From positions 1-41,948 of the forward strand of contig SVKF01000004.1 in the NCBI GenBank assembly GCA_015068605.1: DNA of 41,948 nucleotides. The letters run 5' to 3'. The first letter of the stretch is position 1, and the number at the start of each line of letters is the position of its first letter. The DNA is from Oscillospiraceae bacterium (GTDB lineage: Bacteria > Bacillota > Clostridia > Monoglobales > Monoglobaceae). The notes below the pieces were generated by a model. That model saw nothing but the letters and a program-made list of their open reading frames with translations, did not search any database and was not told the origin of the DNA. A program made the position numbers and the translations under genes. Shown here piece by piece: positions 32,737 to 41,908 of the stretch.

Positions 32737-33192
32737 TTATTCCTTATCATCGCTTTCCTTAATATCATTATACACTTTTGCGATGTCATCGCCTTCGTTT
32801 TTCTTTCCTTTTTTGCAGTCTTTAACTGTTTCAACAAGCTTATCGATAGCTGACGGAACAATATCCAAAACTTTATCGTAAATACTCGTTTTCTGATTAA
32901 CGGACATAAGTCTTACCTTTCCCTCGCTCGCCACCAAAAAGGCAACCGGAGAAATTGACACACCTCCGCCCGATCCGCCGCCAAAATTAGCTTGTCCACC
33001 TTCCGCTTTTTTAGCTCCGCCAAATTCTGAGCCACCAACCGCAAAGCCCAGCTTAACTGACGAAATAGGAATGATAACCGCACCGTCAGGTGTCTGAACC
33101 GCATCACCGACTATCGTGTTAACATCAACTATTTCCTTTATGCTTTGCATTGCCGTATACATAAGTCCTTGAATTGGGTGTTGTTCTGCCAT
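32737..33192 (-). CDS. ytfJ: GerW/YtfJ family sporulation protein
   Basis: A 151-residue protein of the GerW (YtfJ) family, found in endospore formers and needed for normal germination in Bacillus. It shows the family core IKEIVDVNTIVGDAVQTPDGAVIIPISSVKLGFAVGG in part, a Gly-rich stretch GQANFGGGSGGGVSISPVAFLV and VRLMSV. The C-terminal tail is highly charged (KKGKKNEGDD). Its presence is the strongest sign in the window that the organism forms spores. It sits 18 bases after the DUF2953 gene, a recurrent pair in Clostridia. Confidence 0.92.
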   Translation of the reverse strand: MAEQHPIQGLMYTAMQSIKEIVDVNTIVGDAVQTPDGAVIIPISSVKLGFAVGGSEFGGAKKAEGGQANFGGGSGGGVSISPVAFLVASEGKVRLMSVNQKTSIYDKVLDIVPSAIDKLVETVKDCKKGKKNEGDDIAKVYNDIKESDDKE

Positions 33193-33210
33193 AATTAACC
33201 GCTCCTTAAT

Positions 33211-33762
33211 TTAACTTTTTCCTTTTCTGCTTTTTATAAGTGCATTTATAATATGCACAATTCTTACTTTTATTATGCCATAAAATTCAATTTTAAACAA
33301 TTTATTTTCAAAATCGGGGTTTATCTCTGTTTCCGGAAAATCAAAAACAAAATATTGGTTAAAAACCTGATATATGTTTCCTATAGCCGCCCAGATTACG
33401 CCGTATAACACTCCCGTATCCGCCGGGTCATCAGTCCCGTAATCAACCTTGATTTTTACTTTCTTAATCTCGATTTTATAGCGCATTTCTCTCAAAAAAC
33501 TCCATAAAAAGGATTTTTTATGAGTCAGCTTCGTTTTCTTTTTTTCTATATCCTTTTCTATAGAATCCTTCGTTACAGCTTCTTCCTGTTTCTGTGTTTT
33601 TTCCTTTTGTTTAAAGGTATACCTTATAAATCCGTTTGTAGCTTTGACCGTAAACTTATCATCCTTATATGAAATAACAAGGCAGGTTTTAAGATACAAG
33701 ATACAAACTAACAACAGAAATAACAGCAACAATATTCCCAGTAAAATCCAAACAGCTATCAT
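33211..33762 (-). CDS. DUF2953 domain-containing membrane-anchored protein
   Basis: A 183-residue protein with a very hydrophobic N-terminal helix (about 3-25, VWILLGILLLLFLLLVCILYL), a short strand region (CLVISYKDDKFTVKATNGFIRYTF), a charged Lys/Glu segment (about 52-85) and a beta-rich end (VKIKVDYGTDDPADTGVLYGVIWA) typical of DUF2953. The function is not known. The family is encoded next to ytfJ and scpAB in spore formers, which suggests a sporulation link. A second hydrophobic patch lies at about residues 165-175. Confidence 0.85.
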   Translation of the reverse strand: MIAVWILLGILLLLFLLLVCILYLKTCLVISYKDDKFTVKATNGFIRYTFKQKEKTQKQEEAVTKDSIEKDIEKKKTKLTHKKSFLWSFLREMRYKIEIKKVKIKVDYGTDDPADTGVLYGVIWAAIGNIYQVFNQYFVFDFPETEINPDFENKLFKIEFYGIIKVRIVHIINALIKSRKGKS

Positions 33763-33793
33763 ACAATCAGCCTTTCTTAAAATTCAATCGGAT

Positions 33794-34366
33794 TTACAGA
33801 TTGTCAAGACCCTCCATAACCTGCTGGGAATAAAGCTTATCCTGTCCGTTTTCTCTGATTATATCATAATCGGGAAGCTCCGTCAAGTCACTTATCCCAA
33901 AACATCTCAAAAATTCCTCAGTCGTGCCGAAAACCATAGGTCTGCCGGGAGTATCAAGTCTGCCGGTTTCCTCAATCAAGCCTCTCTCAACAAGCTTATT
34001 GACAATAGTATCACAGGAAACCCCACGGATATCTTCTATCTCACCTCTGGTCACGGGCTGTTTATATGCAACAATAGACAAAACCTCCATTGCCGCATTG
34101 GACATACTCTGTGCCCTTCGGGGCTCTGCAAGTAGAGAGATATATTCAAAATATTCCCCTCTTGTGCACATCTGATACCCGTCTGCGAGTTGAATTATGC
34201 TTATTCCTCTGTGCTCATAGTCATATTTATCCATCATATCGGAAATAATTTTTTTCGTTTTTCTCTTATCCATATCTATTATATTTGCAATTTTCTCAAG
34301 GGGAACACTATCCCCTGCCGCAAAAAGCAAACCCTCTATTATGGATTGAGCCTTGCTTGTTTCCAT
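33794..34366 (-). CDS. scpB: Segregation and condensation protein B
   Basis: A 190-residue ScpB made of two winged-helix domains. The first starts IIEGLLFAAGDSVPLEKIANII. The second contains the family hallmark MEVLSIVAYKQPVTRGEIEDIRGVS, followed by ERGLIEETGRLDTPGRP. As a dimer it binds the ScpA linker and, with SMC, forms the bacterial condensin that helps chromosome segregation. It follows scpA by 10 bases with a TAGGAG site. Confidence 0.96.
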   Translation of the reverse strand: METSKAQSIIEGLLFAAGDSVPLEKIANIIDMDKRKTKKIISDMMDKYDYEHRGISIIQLADGYQMCTRGEYFEYISLLAEPRRAQSMSNAAMEVLSIVAYKQPVTRGEIEDIRGVSCDTIVNKLVERGLIEETGRLDTPGRPMVFGTTEEFLRCFGISDLTELPDYDIIRENGQDKLYSQQVMEGLDNL

Positions 34367-34376
34367 TTTTATTCTC

Positions 34377-35132
34377 CTAATCTTCTATCATATCAAGACT
34401 AAATTCATCTTCGTCGGCAATTCTTTTAACCTCAAGATTATCATTATCGCCCTCAACCATTATTTTTTTAAGCTTTATAAGTTCTAAAACAGCCATAAAT
34501 GATGCAACCGCTTCAGGTCTTGATTTTATACCTTTAAACAAATCAAGGAACTTCGCCTTTCCTTTTGAAATAAGGGCTTTCCATATAATTTTAACACGGC
34601 TTCTCACTGAGACCTTTTCATGGCCGACAATTCCTTCAAAGGATTTTTTCGGAGGTGGAAGCTTTCTTTCAAGCTTCATATACGAAACCTTATAAGATAT
34701 AAGCAGGTTTTCCGTTGAAACCTTTGAATAATCATATGGTATAACAGGTCGCTCTATATATTCGGGAGCTTTATAAAACCTTGTATAGCCAAGATTTTCA
34801 CGACTTCTCAAAAACTCCGCCTTTTCCTTGAAGCGTTTATATTCAATAAGTCGTCTGACAAGCTCTTCTCTCGGGTCTTCGCCTTCTTCCTCCTCATCCT
34901 CAACGGGCAATAACATCCTTGACTTTATCTGAAGAAGTGTTGCCGCAAGAACCAAAAACTCGCTGGAAACCTCAAGGTCAAGAGATTCCATTTGGGCGAT
35001 AACCTCAAGATACTGCTCTAAAATTTCACTTATAGGTATATCATAAATATTAACTTTATTTTTTTTGATTAGTGTCAGAAGCAAATCAAGAGGCCCTTCA
35101 AAAGCTTCCACACGGAATGACAGCTGTTCCAT
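34377..35132 (-). CDS. scpA: Segregation and condensation protein A
   Basis: A 251-residue kleisin. The N-terminal signature FRVEAFEGPLDLLLTLIKKNKVNIYDIPI is family-typical (quoted in part), and ELVRRLIEYKRFKEKAEFL lies in the middle. The C-terminal winged helix is VASFMAVLELIKLKKI. It bridges the SMC heads and binds the ScpB dimer. Its start overlaps the last base of the site-2 protease stop (TAATG), giving translational coupling. The acidic stretch VEDEEEEGED near residue 80 is ordinary for the linker. Confidence 0.96.
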   Translation of the reverse strand: MEQLSFRVEAFEGPLDLLLTLIKKNKVNIYDIPISEILEQYLEVIAQMESLDLEVSSEFLVLAATLLQIKSRMLLPVEDEEEEGEDPREELVRRLIEYKRFKEKAEFLRSRENLGYTRFYKAPEYIERPVIPYDYSKVSTENLLISYKVSYMKLERKLPPPKKSFEGIVGHEKVSVRSRVKIIWKALISKGKAKFLDLFKGIKSRPEAVASFMAVLELIKLKKIMVEGDNDNLEVKRIADEDEFSLDMIED

Positions 35133-35857
35133 TATACGAATAACCTCAGTATCATATCAGAAAATCCGAGATATCCGCCGTATATAAGCTCCAAAAGCGT
35201 TCCAAGCAACATCTTAAACGGCGGAAGATTTATAAGCACTATGAGTGCAATAAATCCATATCTCTCATACTCCATAATTTGAAAATAAATCCTTGTCGGC
35301 AGGACAGCATTTAAAACCTTTGACCCGTCAAGAGGCGGAATCGGTATCAGGTTAAATATTCCAAGACCTAAATTCATTGTTGCAAGACTCATAAGTATCT
35401 CTATTGTCAACAAAGTATATTTCCCGACAACTTCACTGTAATATGCTATTCCACCGTTTAAAAGGAATATCCCGTCAGAAAATGTCACAATCGCAACAAC
35501 CGCAAAGACAGACAAAAATGCGAGAAGAAAATTCGATAAAGGTCCTGCAAGAGCTGTCAGCACCATATCAAGCTTTATGGTCTTTCTTTTGAAATTCTGC
35601 GGATGAACCATAACAGGCTTCGCCCAGCCGAATCCGAACAAAAATAAGCAAAGAGCCCCTATGGGGTCAAGATGCTGAATTGGATTGAGAGAGAGTCTGC
35701 CTGTGTTTTTCGCAGTCTTATCCCCTCTTAAATACGCCATAAATCCATGGGAAAATTCGTGAATAGTCAAAGAAATCAGCACACAAAAAACAGTTATCAG
35801 CAAATCAACTATTCCTTCTGCCCCGTTTCCGAACCATCTTTCAAATCTGTTAAACAT
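35132..35857 (-). CDS. Site-2 protease family (M50) membrane metalloprotease
   Basis: A 241-residue intramembrane zinc protease with about six hydrophobic segments. The zinc motif HEFSH is at residues 33-37 and the third ligand region NLIPIPPLDGSKV contains Asp177, so it is likely active. It is the short type without a PDZ domain, always next to scpAB in Clostridia; the substrate is unknown. The start at 35857 is chosen because AGGAG directly abuts the upstream ATG at 35866 and is well spaced for this one. It is co-transcribed with lysA, 28 bases upstream. Confidence 0.9.
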   Translation of the reverse strand: MFNRFERWFGNGAEGIVDLLITVFCVLISLTIHEFSHGFMAYLRGDKTAKNTGRLSLNPIQHLDPIGALCLFLFGFGWAKPVMVHPQNFKRKTIKLDMVLTALAGPLSNFLLAFLSVFAVVAIVTFSDGIFLLNGGIAYYSEVVGKYTLLTIEILMSLATMNLGLGIFNLIPIPPLDGSKVLNAVLPTRIYFQIMEYERYGFIALIVLINLPPFKMLLGTLLELIYGGYLGFSDMILRLFV

Positions 35858-35885
35858 ACCCTTCATCTCCTGAATTTTGCAAAAA

Positions 35886-37190
35886 TTATAAAATGTCGTT
35901 CTTTATAATATCCTCATAGGTTTCCCGTTTTATAACAATTTTAGACTCCCCGTCCTTAACCATAACAACCGGAGGTCGGGGGATTCTGTTATAATTGCTT
36001 GACATGGAATAATTATATGCACCCGTTGCAAGGACCGCAAGTAAATCACCTTTTTTGATTTCAGGCATCATAATATCCTCAATAAGGACATCTCCCGATT
36101 CACAGCACTTTCCGGCAACAGTAACCTTTTCGCACCTTTTTGCCGTGGGTCTTTCGGGAAGAACTGCATCATATTCCGCTCCGTAAAGAATAAATCTTGG
36201 ATTATCACACATTCCGCCGTCAACACAGACATAATTTCTTACATTCTCAATTCTTTTAACCGTTCCGACTTCATAAACCGTAAGTCCCGCCGAGGCAACA
36301 ACCGACCTTCCCGGCTCCATAAGAATAAACGGACACTCAAGACCTTTTTCTTCCGCCTTTTCCTTAACAACCTTTGAAACCGCCTCGATAAACTTATCAA
36401 AATCAATTGGCTTGTCCTTTTCAGTATACTTAATACCAAAGCCGCCACCAAGATTAAGCTCTTTTATCTCAATCCCCGTTTCGCTCTTAATTTTCTCCAT
36501 AAAAGACAGCATAATTTCAGCTGTTTCGCAAAATGGCGAAAGCTCAAAAATCTGTGAGCCTATATGACAGTGTATACCAACTATATTGATATTTTTCTTT
36601 GTTGCTGTATACTTAATAAGCTTAAGTGCATCCCCTGTTTCTATGGCTGCTCCAAACTTTGAATCTATTTGTCCCGTTTTGATAAAATCATGGGTATGTG
36701 CATCAACTCCGGGGGAAACTCTGAACATAGCTTTAACTTTTTTTCCGTATTCTTCCGCAATTTCCTCTATTCTGTCCACCTCATCGGAATTATCTATAAC
36801 TATGCATCCTATATCATTCTTTATAGCAAATTCAAGCTCATCCCAAGTCTTGTTATTCCCGTGAAAATATATCTTTTCAGCAGGAAATCCTGCCGATAAA
36901 GCGGTATAAATTTCTCCTCCGCTTACGGTATCAACTCCCAAGCCTTCTTCAAGAGCAATTTTATACATATACTTACAGGAAAAAGCCTTGCTTGCGTACA
37001 GAACAAGACCGTTTCCATCATAATATTTTTTCATGGCATCTGCATATATTCTGCAGTTTCTTCTTATTTCTTCCTCGTCCATTATGTAAAGAGGTGTTCC
37101 GTATTGCTTCGCCAGCTCCGTAACATCAGCGCCGCCGATTGACAGATTTCCGTTTTCGTTTACACCAAGACAGTCCATTACAAAATCCAT
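35886..37190 (-). CDS. lysA: Diaminopimelate decarboxylase
   Basis: A 434-residue PLP enzyme of the alanine-racemase-fold decarboxylases, converting meso-diaminopimelate to L-lysine. The PLP lysine is in LYASKAFS (Lys68), the phosphate loop is LNLGGGFGIKY, EPGRSVVASAG follows, and the C-terminal CESGDVL motif provides the catalytic Cys. GIHCHIGSQI is also family-typical. Strong GGGAGG ribosome site. It heads the operon lysA-M50-scpA-scpB-DUF2953-ytfJ from the promoter at 37226-37254. Confidence 0.95.
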   Translation of the reverse strand: MDFVMDCLGVNENGNLSIGGADVTELAKQYGTPLYIMDEEEIRRNCRIYADAMKKYYDGNGLVLYASKAFSCKYMYKIALEEGLGVDTVSGGEIYTALSAGFPAEKIYFHGNNKTWDELEFAIKNDIGCIVIDNSDEVDRIEEIAEEYGKKVKAMFRVSPGVDAHTHDFIKTGQIDSKFGAAIETGDALKLIKYTATKKNINIVGIHCHIGSQIFELSPFCETAEIMLSFMEKIKSETGIEIKELNLGGGFGIKYTEKDKPIDFDKFIEAVSKVVKEKAEEKGLECPFILMEPGRSVVASAGLTVYEVGTVKRIENVRNYVCVDGGMCDNPRFILYGAEYDAVLPERPTAKRCEKVTVAGKCCESGDVLIEDIMMPEIKKGDLLAVLATGAYNYSMSSNYNRIPRPPVVMVKDGESKIVIKRETYEDIIKNDIL

Positions 37191-37225
37191 CTTTTTATCC
37201 TCCCTTAAAAATGCTTATTAGATAA

Positions 37226-37254
37226 ATAATATCACATTTTAATTCCTTTGTCAA
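37226..37254 (-). promoter_or_regulatory. Sigma-A promoter of the lysA operon
   Basis: On the minus strand TTGACA (37254-37249), 17 bases, TATTAT (37231-37226). It overlaps no terminator; the upstream decarboxylase stop is at 37260, so read-through from that operon is also likely. Confidence 0.85.
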
Positions 37255-37259
37255 ATTTT

Positions 37260-38585
37260 TCACTCACAATAAACAGCTATCTCACCGTTGCAAATGCCAA
37301 AAACATCTGTTTCATTAAGTCCTGATATATATTCAATAATCTCATTATCTATAACCTCTCCGGGCGCTATAATCGGAATCCCCGGCGGATATGCCCATAC
37401 ATAAGATGCGCTTACCCTGAAAACCGCCTCATTAAACATAACAGTTTCGGTTTCACCTCTTGCCTTTTCACTCTTTCGAGGGGTTGGATATTTAACTTTT
37501 TTCTTCTGTCCGACCTTGACACTTTTATCAATCTCTGTCAATGCACAAAGCAAACGGTTTAATTCCCGTTCTCCGTCGCACACCGAGGTCATGGCAAGAG
37601 CATAATTATCATAAGCCATTTCAAGCTCTATTCCATAGCTCTCACGCAAAATTTTCATAAGAGCCTTTCCCGAAATATCCGTTTTCGCTGTACTTATAAC
37701 AATTTTTCCCAAATCGTCGTTTTTTATAAGCTCAAGGCTTTTAAACTCTGCCTTTTCATAGAATTTTTCAAGATTATCAGCATAACATTTAAACCTGTCC
37801 TTGCCGTTTACGACGAAATCAAGACACTCCGAAACAGATGCCATTAAAACATAAGAGGGGCTTGAGGTCTGAAAAACATTCAGCTTTTCTTTTATGTATG
37901 AAGCCATAGCCCTGTCTCCTTTTATCATAAGCAGAGCCGTTTGCGTCATTGACGGCAGAGTTTTATGAAGGCTCACGCAAACCGCGTCCGCACCTTGTCT
38001 TATTGGATTTTCTTTCCCCATAAACTCCATATGTGCCCCGTGTGCAGAGTCAACAAAAACCGACATATTATTTTCATGGGCAATGCGGCATATTTCATCA
38101 ATCCGACTTGTTCTTCCCTCATATGTAGGTGATGTTAAAACAATCAGCTTTGCGTCCTTATTGTCTTCAACAGCCTTTAAAACCGATTCGGCATTTATTC
38201 CCCTTGCTATTCCCAAATCATCATATTCGGGAAAAATATATTCACACTCCAGCTCCATTAACATAGCGGCATTATATACCGCCTTATGGCAATTTCTTGC
38301 CATAATAATTTTATCTCCTTTTTTGCACATTCCGCAAATTGCCGCAAGAATTGCACCTGTGCTTCCATTAACGGAAATAAAAGCATTATCAGCCCCATAT
38401 ATCCTTGCCCAACCGTCCTGAAGCTCTTTCAGAACAGTTGAGGGATTTGCAAGATTGTCAAAACCCTCAATTTCCGTTATATCAATATCACTGCAAATTC
38501 CGATTTTACGCTTATGACCGGGCATATGCATGGGGCAAATGTATTGCTTGCCGTAATTTTTCAGTTTTTCGTATAACCCGCTCAT
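37260..38585 (-). CDS. Orn/Lys/Arg decarboxylase-family PLP enzyme
   Basis: A 441-residue fold-type I PLP protein of the short Firmicutes type (YaaO/SpeA-like) without the N-terminal wing domain. PMHMPGHKR lies at the N-terminus, SVNGSTGAILAAI binds PLP phosphate, and VDSAHGAHMEF (Asp179) plus VSLHKTLPSMTQTALL with Lys208 form the active site. The C-terminal YPPGIPIIAPGE is a family hallmark. Substrate (arginine, lysine or ornithine) cannot be read from sequence. It starts 12 bases after malQ with CGGAGGA. Confidence 0.88.
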   Translation of the reverse strand: MSGLYEKLKNYGKQYICPMHMPGHKRKIGICSDIDITEIEGFDNLANPSTVLKELQDGWARIYGADNAFISVNGSTGAILAAICGMCKKGDKIIMARNCHKAVYNAAMLMELECEYIFPEYDDLGIARGINAESVLKAVEDNKDAKLIVLTSPTYEGRTSRIDEICRIAHENNMSVFVDSAHGAHMEFMGKENPIRQGADAVCVSLHKTLPSMTQTALLMIKGDRAMASYIKEKLNVFQTSSPSYVLMASVSECLDFVVNGKDRFKCYADNLEKFYEKAEFKSLELIKNDDLGKIVISTAKTDISGKALMKILRESYGIELEMAYDNYALAMTSVCDGERELNRLLCALTEIDKSVKVGQKKKVKYPTPRKSEKARGETETVMFNEAVFRVSASYVWAYPPGIPIIAPGEVIDNEIIEYISGLNETDVFGICNGEIAVYCE

Positions 38586-38597
38586 CTTATCCTCCGT

Positions 38598-40031
38598 TTA
38601 AATTCTTTTATACATTTCATTAAATCGACGGAATTTCTGCTTATCTATTCCGTCAAGCTGTTCTTTTGTAATTCTAAACTGCCAGTTTCCGTCCGCCTTT
38701 CCCGGTATATTAAGCCTTGTATCCGAGCCATAGCCCAGCAAATCCTGAATGGGCAATATAACTAGACCGGCGTGACTTCCGAATATTGTTCTTAAAATGC
38801 TGTCATAACCTCTTTCCCAATCGGGACTGTCATATCCGCAATAAGAAAGCATTCTCTTTCTGTCCCAATCCGAAAGCTCCCATAAATAACCCAAAAGGGT
38901 GTTATTATCGTGTGTCCCCGTATAGGCAATACAATTATTCTTATAATTATGAGGCAGATGCGGTGTATCGTGGTCTCCTAAAAACGCAAACTGGAAAACC
39001 CTCATGCCGGGGAATCCGCTCTCCTCAACAAGCTCCTCAACCTCACGGGTTATGTCTCCCAAATCCTCCGCAATAATCAATTTATCACCTGCAACGGATT
39101 TTATTGCATCAATAAGCTCCATTCCCGGTCCTTTAAGCCACTTTCCCTCTCTTGCATTCTCTGCATTTCCGTCTATGGCATAATATGACTCTATCGCTCT
39201 GAAATGGTCAATTCTCACACCGTCAAAAAGCTTAAGCATATGGGATATGCGGTCCTTCCACCATTTAAAATCTTCCTGTTTCATTTTCTCCCAGTCATAA
39301 ATGGGATTTCCCCAAAGCTGACCATCTTCACAAAAATAATCCGGCGGAACACCTGCCACCTTTGTGGGGTTATTTTCATTGTCGAGAAGGAATAATTTTC
39401 GGTTGCTCCACACATCCGCACTGTCATGGGCAACATAAATCGGAATATCCCCGATTATTTTTATTCCCTTTGAATTAGCATAATCCTTTATCTCTTTCCA
39501 TTGCATAAAAAATTCAAACTGGATAAACCGCCACATAAAAAGCATATCGTTATCAATTTCTAAATTTTCCCACTTATACCACGGAAGCTGATCATTCACA
39601 CTTTTATGTACCATAAATTCACAGAATTTCTTAAGGTATTCATCTTTTTCAATAAAAGCATTTATTTCTTCTCGATTTTTCACTCTTTTTGAGGCAGCCA
39701 TAAGCACCTCAAGTCGGGTATGGTAAAGTCTTGTAAACTCGCAGAAATATGGTGTTTGCTGAATTTGAGAATCAAGCTCCTCCTGCGTTAAAAGTCCTTT
39801 ATCAAAAAGCTTTTTAAGGCTTATAAAATACGGATTTCCACCAAATGATGAATATGATTTATATGGTGAATTACACTCATCAACCAAACAAAACGGCAAC
39901 ACCTGCCAATATGAAAATCCGCACTCCTTTATAAAATCCACAAAATATTTTGCCTCATCACCAAAACCGCCGATTGAATATTCTCCAAACAATGACGATA
40001 TATGCATGAGAACTCCGCTTTTTCTTATCAT
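38598..40031 (-). CDS. malQ: 4-alpha-glucanotransferase (amylomaltase, GH77)
   Basis: A 477-residue GH77 enzyme that transfers alpha-1,4-glucan chains between malto-oligosaccharides. The N-terminal RKSGVLMHISSLFGEYSIGGFG is family-typical (quoted for most of its length). DGVRIDHFRAI holds the nucleophile Asp, LIIAEDLG the acid/base Glu, and AYTGTHDNNT the third carboxylate. The start at 40031 follows GGAATGGAG. The reading frame stays open 111 bases upstream through a region of hairpins, which I regard as untranslated leader. It lies in one operon with the GNAT and decarboxylase genes, cytoplasmic. Confidence 0.95.
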   Translation of the reverse strand: MIRKSGVLMHISSLFGEYSIGGFGDEAKYFVDFIKECGFSYWQVLPFCLVDECNSPYKSYSSFGGNPYFISLKKLFDKGLLTQEELDSQIQQTPYFCEFTRLYHTRLEVLMAASKRVKNREEINAFIEKDEYLKKFCEFMVHKSVNDQLPWYKWENLEIDNDMLFMWRFIQFEFFMQWKEIKDYANSKGIKIIGDIPIYVAHDSADVWSNRKLFLLDNENNPTKVAGVPPDYFCEDGQLWGNPIYDWEKMKQEDFKWWKDRISHMLKLFDGVRIDHFRAIESYYAIDGNAENAREGKWLKGPGMELIDAIKSVAGDKLIIAEDLGDITREVEELVEESGFPGMRVFQFAFLGDHDTPHLPHNYKNNCIAYTGTHDNNTLLGYLWELSDWDRKRMLSYCGYDSPDWERGYDSILRTIFGSHAGLVILPIQDLLGYGSDTRLNIPGKADGNWQFRITKEQLDGIDKQKFRRFNEMYKRI

Positions 40032-40080
40032 AATAATCTCCATTCCGCCGCTCTGCACCGGCACAATTAGTAATAAATTT

Positions 40081-40221
40081 TCTCTTATCTGCAGAGCAAG
40101 GAATGATAAGAGATTATTTTGTCCATGTGCATTTCCGAGCACAAGTGCTCGGAAAATTTTGCACGGACAATAAAATCCGCCGGAGGTATAACGAGAAAGA
40201 AACTTTTCTCGTTGTACCTCC
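40081..40221 (-). other. Three consecutive hairpins between the GNAT gene and malQ
   Basis: From the GNAT stop onward, the transcript can form a 17-bp hairpin (40182-40198 with 40205-40221, one mismatch or wobble) whose arms contain AGGAGGT and ACCTCC. A long hairpin follows (40119-40142 with 40145-40170; 11-bp inner stem, outer TTGTCC/GGACAA), and then a 9-bp hairpin (40081-40089 with 40105-40113). None is followed by a U-tract, so they are not plain terminators. They may stabilise or process the transcript, control malQ translation, or be inserted palindromic repeats. Confidence 0.6.
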
Positions 40222-40910
40222 TAATTTATACAAAGCCCAAAATAGGGTTTATCAAATTTCAATTTTTCTTCAAAATATTTAATTTCCCCAAAAGGAATTT
40301 CCCACTCACTATCAAAAATTTCAGGGGCGAGAGCCTCCTTGATTTCTGCACCCTCACGATAAAACGCACCATTTTCCCATAGCATCGTTTCCCCAAAGCT
40401 TAAAACATATTCAAGATTTTCTTCGCTCCAACCGATAAAGTCATATTTTTCAAAAAACTTCTCTCTTAATCTGAAATATTCACCAATACTTAATTTCCTG
40501 CCCCGACCCTTTATTGGCGGAAATTCGGGTTTATATACAATCTGATTATACCCCATTTTTTTATAAAATTCAAAAAGGCTCTCGCCGGCAGGGACTAAAA
40601 TGGCAAACTTTTCTTTCTCTTTTATAATAAATTCGTCTACAGCCTTCATTATATTTTTACAAATACCTTTTCCCCGTTGTTTTTCAGATGTTGCGACTGC
40701 ATAAATATACCGCCCTTTATTTTCTCCGCAAAACACGGGGAGCATGGTTACCATACCGAAAACGCTGCTTTGCTCTCTGTAAATCAACATATTTTCGCAA
40801 TATTTCATATTATCGAGAAATCCGTTTATAAACTCTTCTTCATCACAAAAAGCTTCCTGCCACAAGGCTATTATTCCCTCTCTGTATTTCTCCGAAGCAA
40901 ACTCAATCAT
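40221..40910 (-). CDS. GNAT-family N-acetyltransferase
   Basis: A 229-residue protein with a GNAT domain in the first 140 residues. IIALWQEAFCDEEEFINGFL opens the fold, and YIYAVATSEKQRGKGICKNIMKAV is motif A, where Q/R-x-x-G-x-G binds acetyl-CoA pyrophosphate. LFEFYKKMGYNQI is the terminal strand-helix. The C-terminal 90 residues, with FGEIKYFEEKLKFDKPYFGLCI, are less conserved. Substrate unknown. It starts 2 bases after the DUF2156 gene, whose last codons supply the AAGGAG site, a pairing seen repeatedly in Clostridia. Confidence 0.85.
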   Translation of the reverse strand: MIEFASEKYREGIIALWQEAFCDEEEFINGFLDNMKYCENMLIYREQSSVFGMVTMLPVFCGENKGRYIYAVATSEKQRGKGICKNIMKAVDEFIIKEKEKFAILVPAGESLFEFYKKMGYNQIVYKPEFPPIKGRGRKLSIGEYFRLREKFFEKYDFIGWSEENLEYVLSFGETMLWENGAFYREGAEIKEALAPEIFDSEWEIPFGEIKYFEEKLKFDKPYFGLCIN

Positions 40911-40911
40911 T

Positions 40912-41886
40912 TTAAATCTCCTTCATTGTAGCGTCCCACTTTTTCAATATGCAACAAGGTCTATAGGAAAGCTTTGCCTTTCTTAAGCCCTCGTCACCGG
41001 TATCATCCTCACGGTTTACATATTTATATCCATCACAGTTATGGATAACAAATTCACGGTTGATTATGGGGTATGCTCCCTGAATATCCGCAAAAGCTTT
41101 TTCTATATGAACAAGAAAGGTGTCGTCATTTAGTCTATCTCCCATTGAAAAAGCAACGACCTCACCTTTAGCACGGATAAGACCGCCCGAAAGCCCTAAT
41201 TCATCAAAATTTTCAAACGCCTCCGTAACGGCACAGCCTTCTTCTTTAAGCCCTTTCTCATTTTCACAACCTGAAATTTCACACCATTTTTTGTTCATTT
41301 CAATGACTTCGGCAATATTGGATTTATCGATTTGCTCATATTTCCAATCCGGATTATTCTCAACAAATCGGTTTATATGATTTCGTTTTGAGGCAAGTTT
41401 TTTACCCACAAGAGTTGCAAGTTTTTCCTTTTCATATATATAATCAGCTCCGTCACGGATTTCATTATATATAAACATATCGGGGTAAAACTTTTCAAGG
41501 AACTCTTTATTTTCTTCCGTCAGCGAATAAAATCCTGCCCTTATGTTCTTCATACGGCAATAATTCAGAATTTCATCAACAGCGCCTTTAACATCACCGA
41601 CTCCAATGGGGAACAAAAAATAGTTATCCCCCGTACAAGCGGAAAAAAAGCTCCCGTTTTGCAATGAACTTACTTTCATATCATATACTTTCCGCCATAT
41701 AAATATAGTGGTAAAGCTACATTCAAGACTGGGGCACTCACCCTTTTTGAGAATTTCATCAACCCATTTTTTATCACTTATTTTTATATCTTTAAAATCC
41801 GCCATTTCATCTTCCCAACTTATATAATTTTTTATTTCATCATTCGTGGTGCTTATACCATCGTCCACTTCGCAGTTGCAAGGCAT
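40912..41886 (-). CDS. DUF2156 / phosphatidylglycerol lysyltransferase C-domain-like protein
   Basis: A 324-residue protein with a double GNAT-like fold of the DUF2156 (LPG_synthase_C) family. ECSFTTIFIWRKVYDMKVSS lies in the first half, and MNKKWCEISGCENEKG then KGEVVAFSMGDRLNDDTFLVHIEKAFADIQGAYPIIN (quoted in part) in the second. GYKYVNREDDTGDEGLRKAKLSY is the family's ending. MprF-like proteins use this fold to move aminoacyl groups from tRNA to lipid, but this soluble form has no membrane domain, so its acceptor is unknown. The ATG at 41886 has AGGAAA; an internal ATG at 41805 behind GGGAAG matches the usual family N-terminus and may be the true start. Confidence 0.82.
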   Translation of the reverse strand: MPCNCEVDDGISTTNDEIKNYISWEDEMADFKDIKISDKKWVDEILKKGECPSLECSFTTIFIWRKVYDMKVSSLQNGSFFSACTGDNYFLFPIGVGDVKGAVDEILNYCRMKNIRAGFYSLTEENKEFLEKFYPDMFIYNEIRDGADYIYEKEKLATLVGKKLASKRNHINRFVENNPDWKYEQIDKSNIAEVIEMNKKWCEISGCENEKGLKEEGCAVTEAFENFDELGLSGGLIRAKGEVVAFSMGDRLNDDTFLVHIEKAFADIQGAYPIINREFVIHNCDGYKYVNREDDTGDEGLRKAKLSYRPCCILKKWDATMKEI

Positions 41887-41908
41887 TTTATTTTTCCTAA
41901 CCTTTCAT

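Noticed and set aside
40032-40142. 37-codon extension of malQ into the hairpin region
   Set aside because: GH77 enzymes begin at RKSGVL, the ATG at 40031 has a ribosome site, and the extension is encoded by hairpin sequence.
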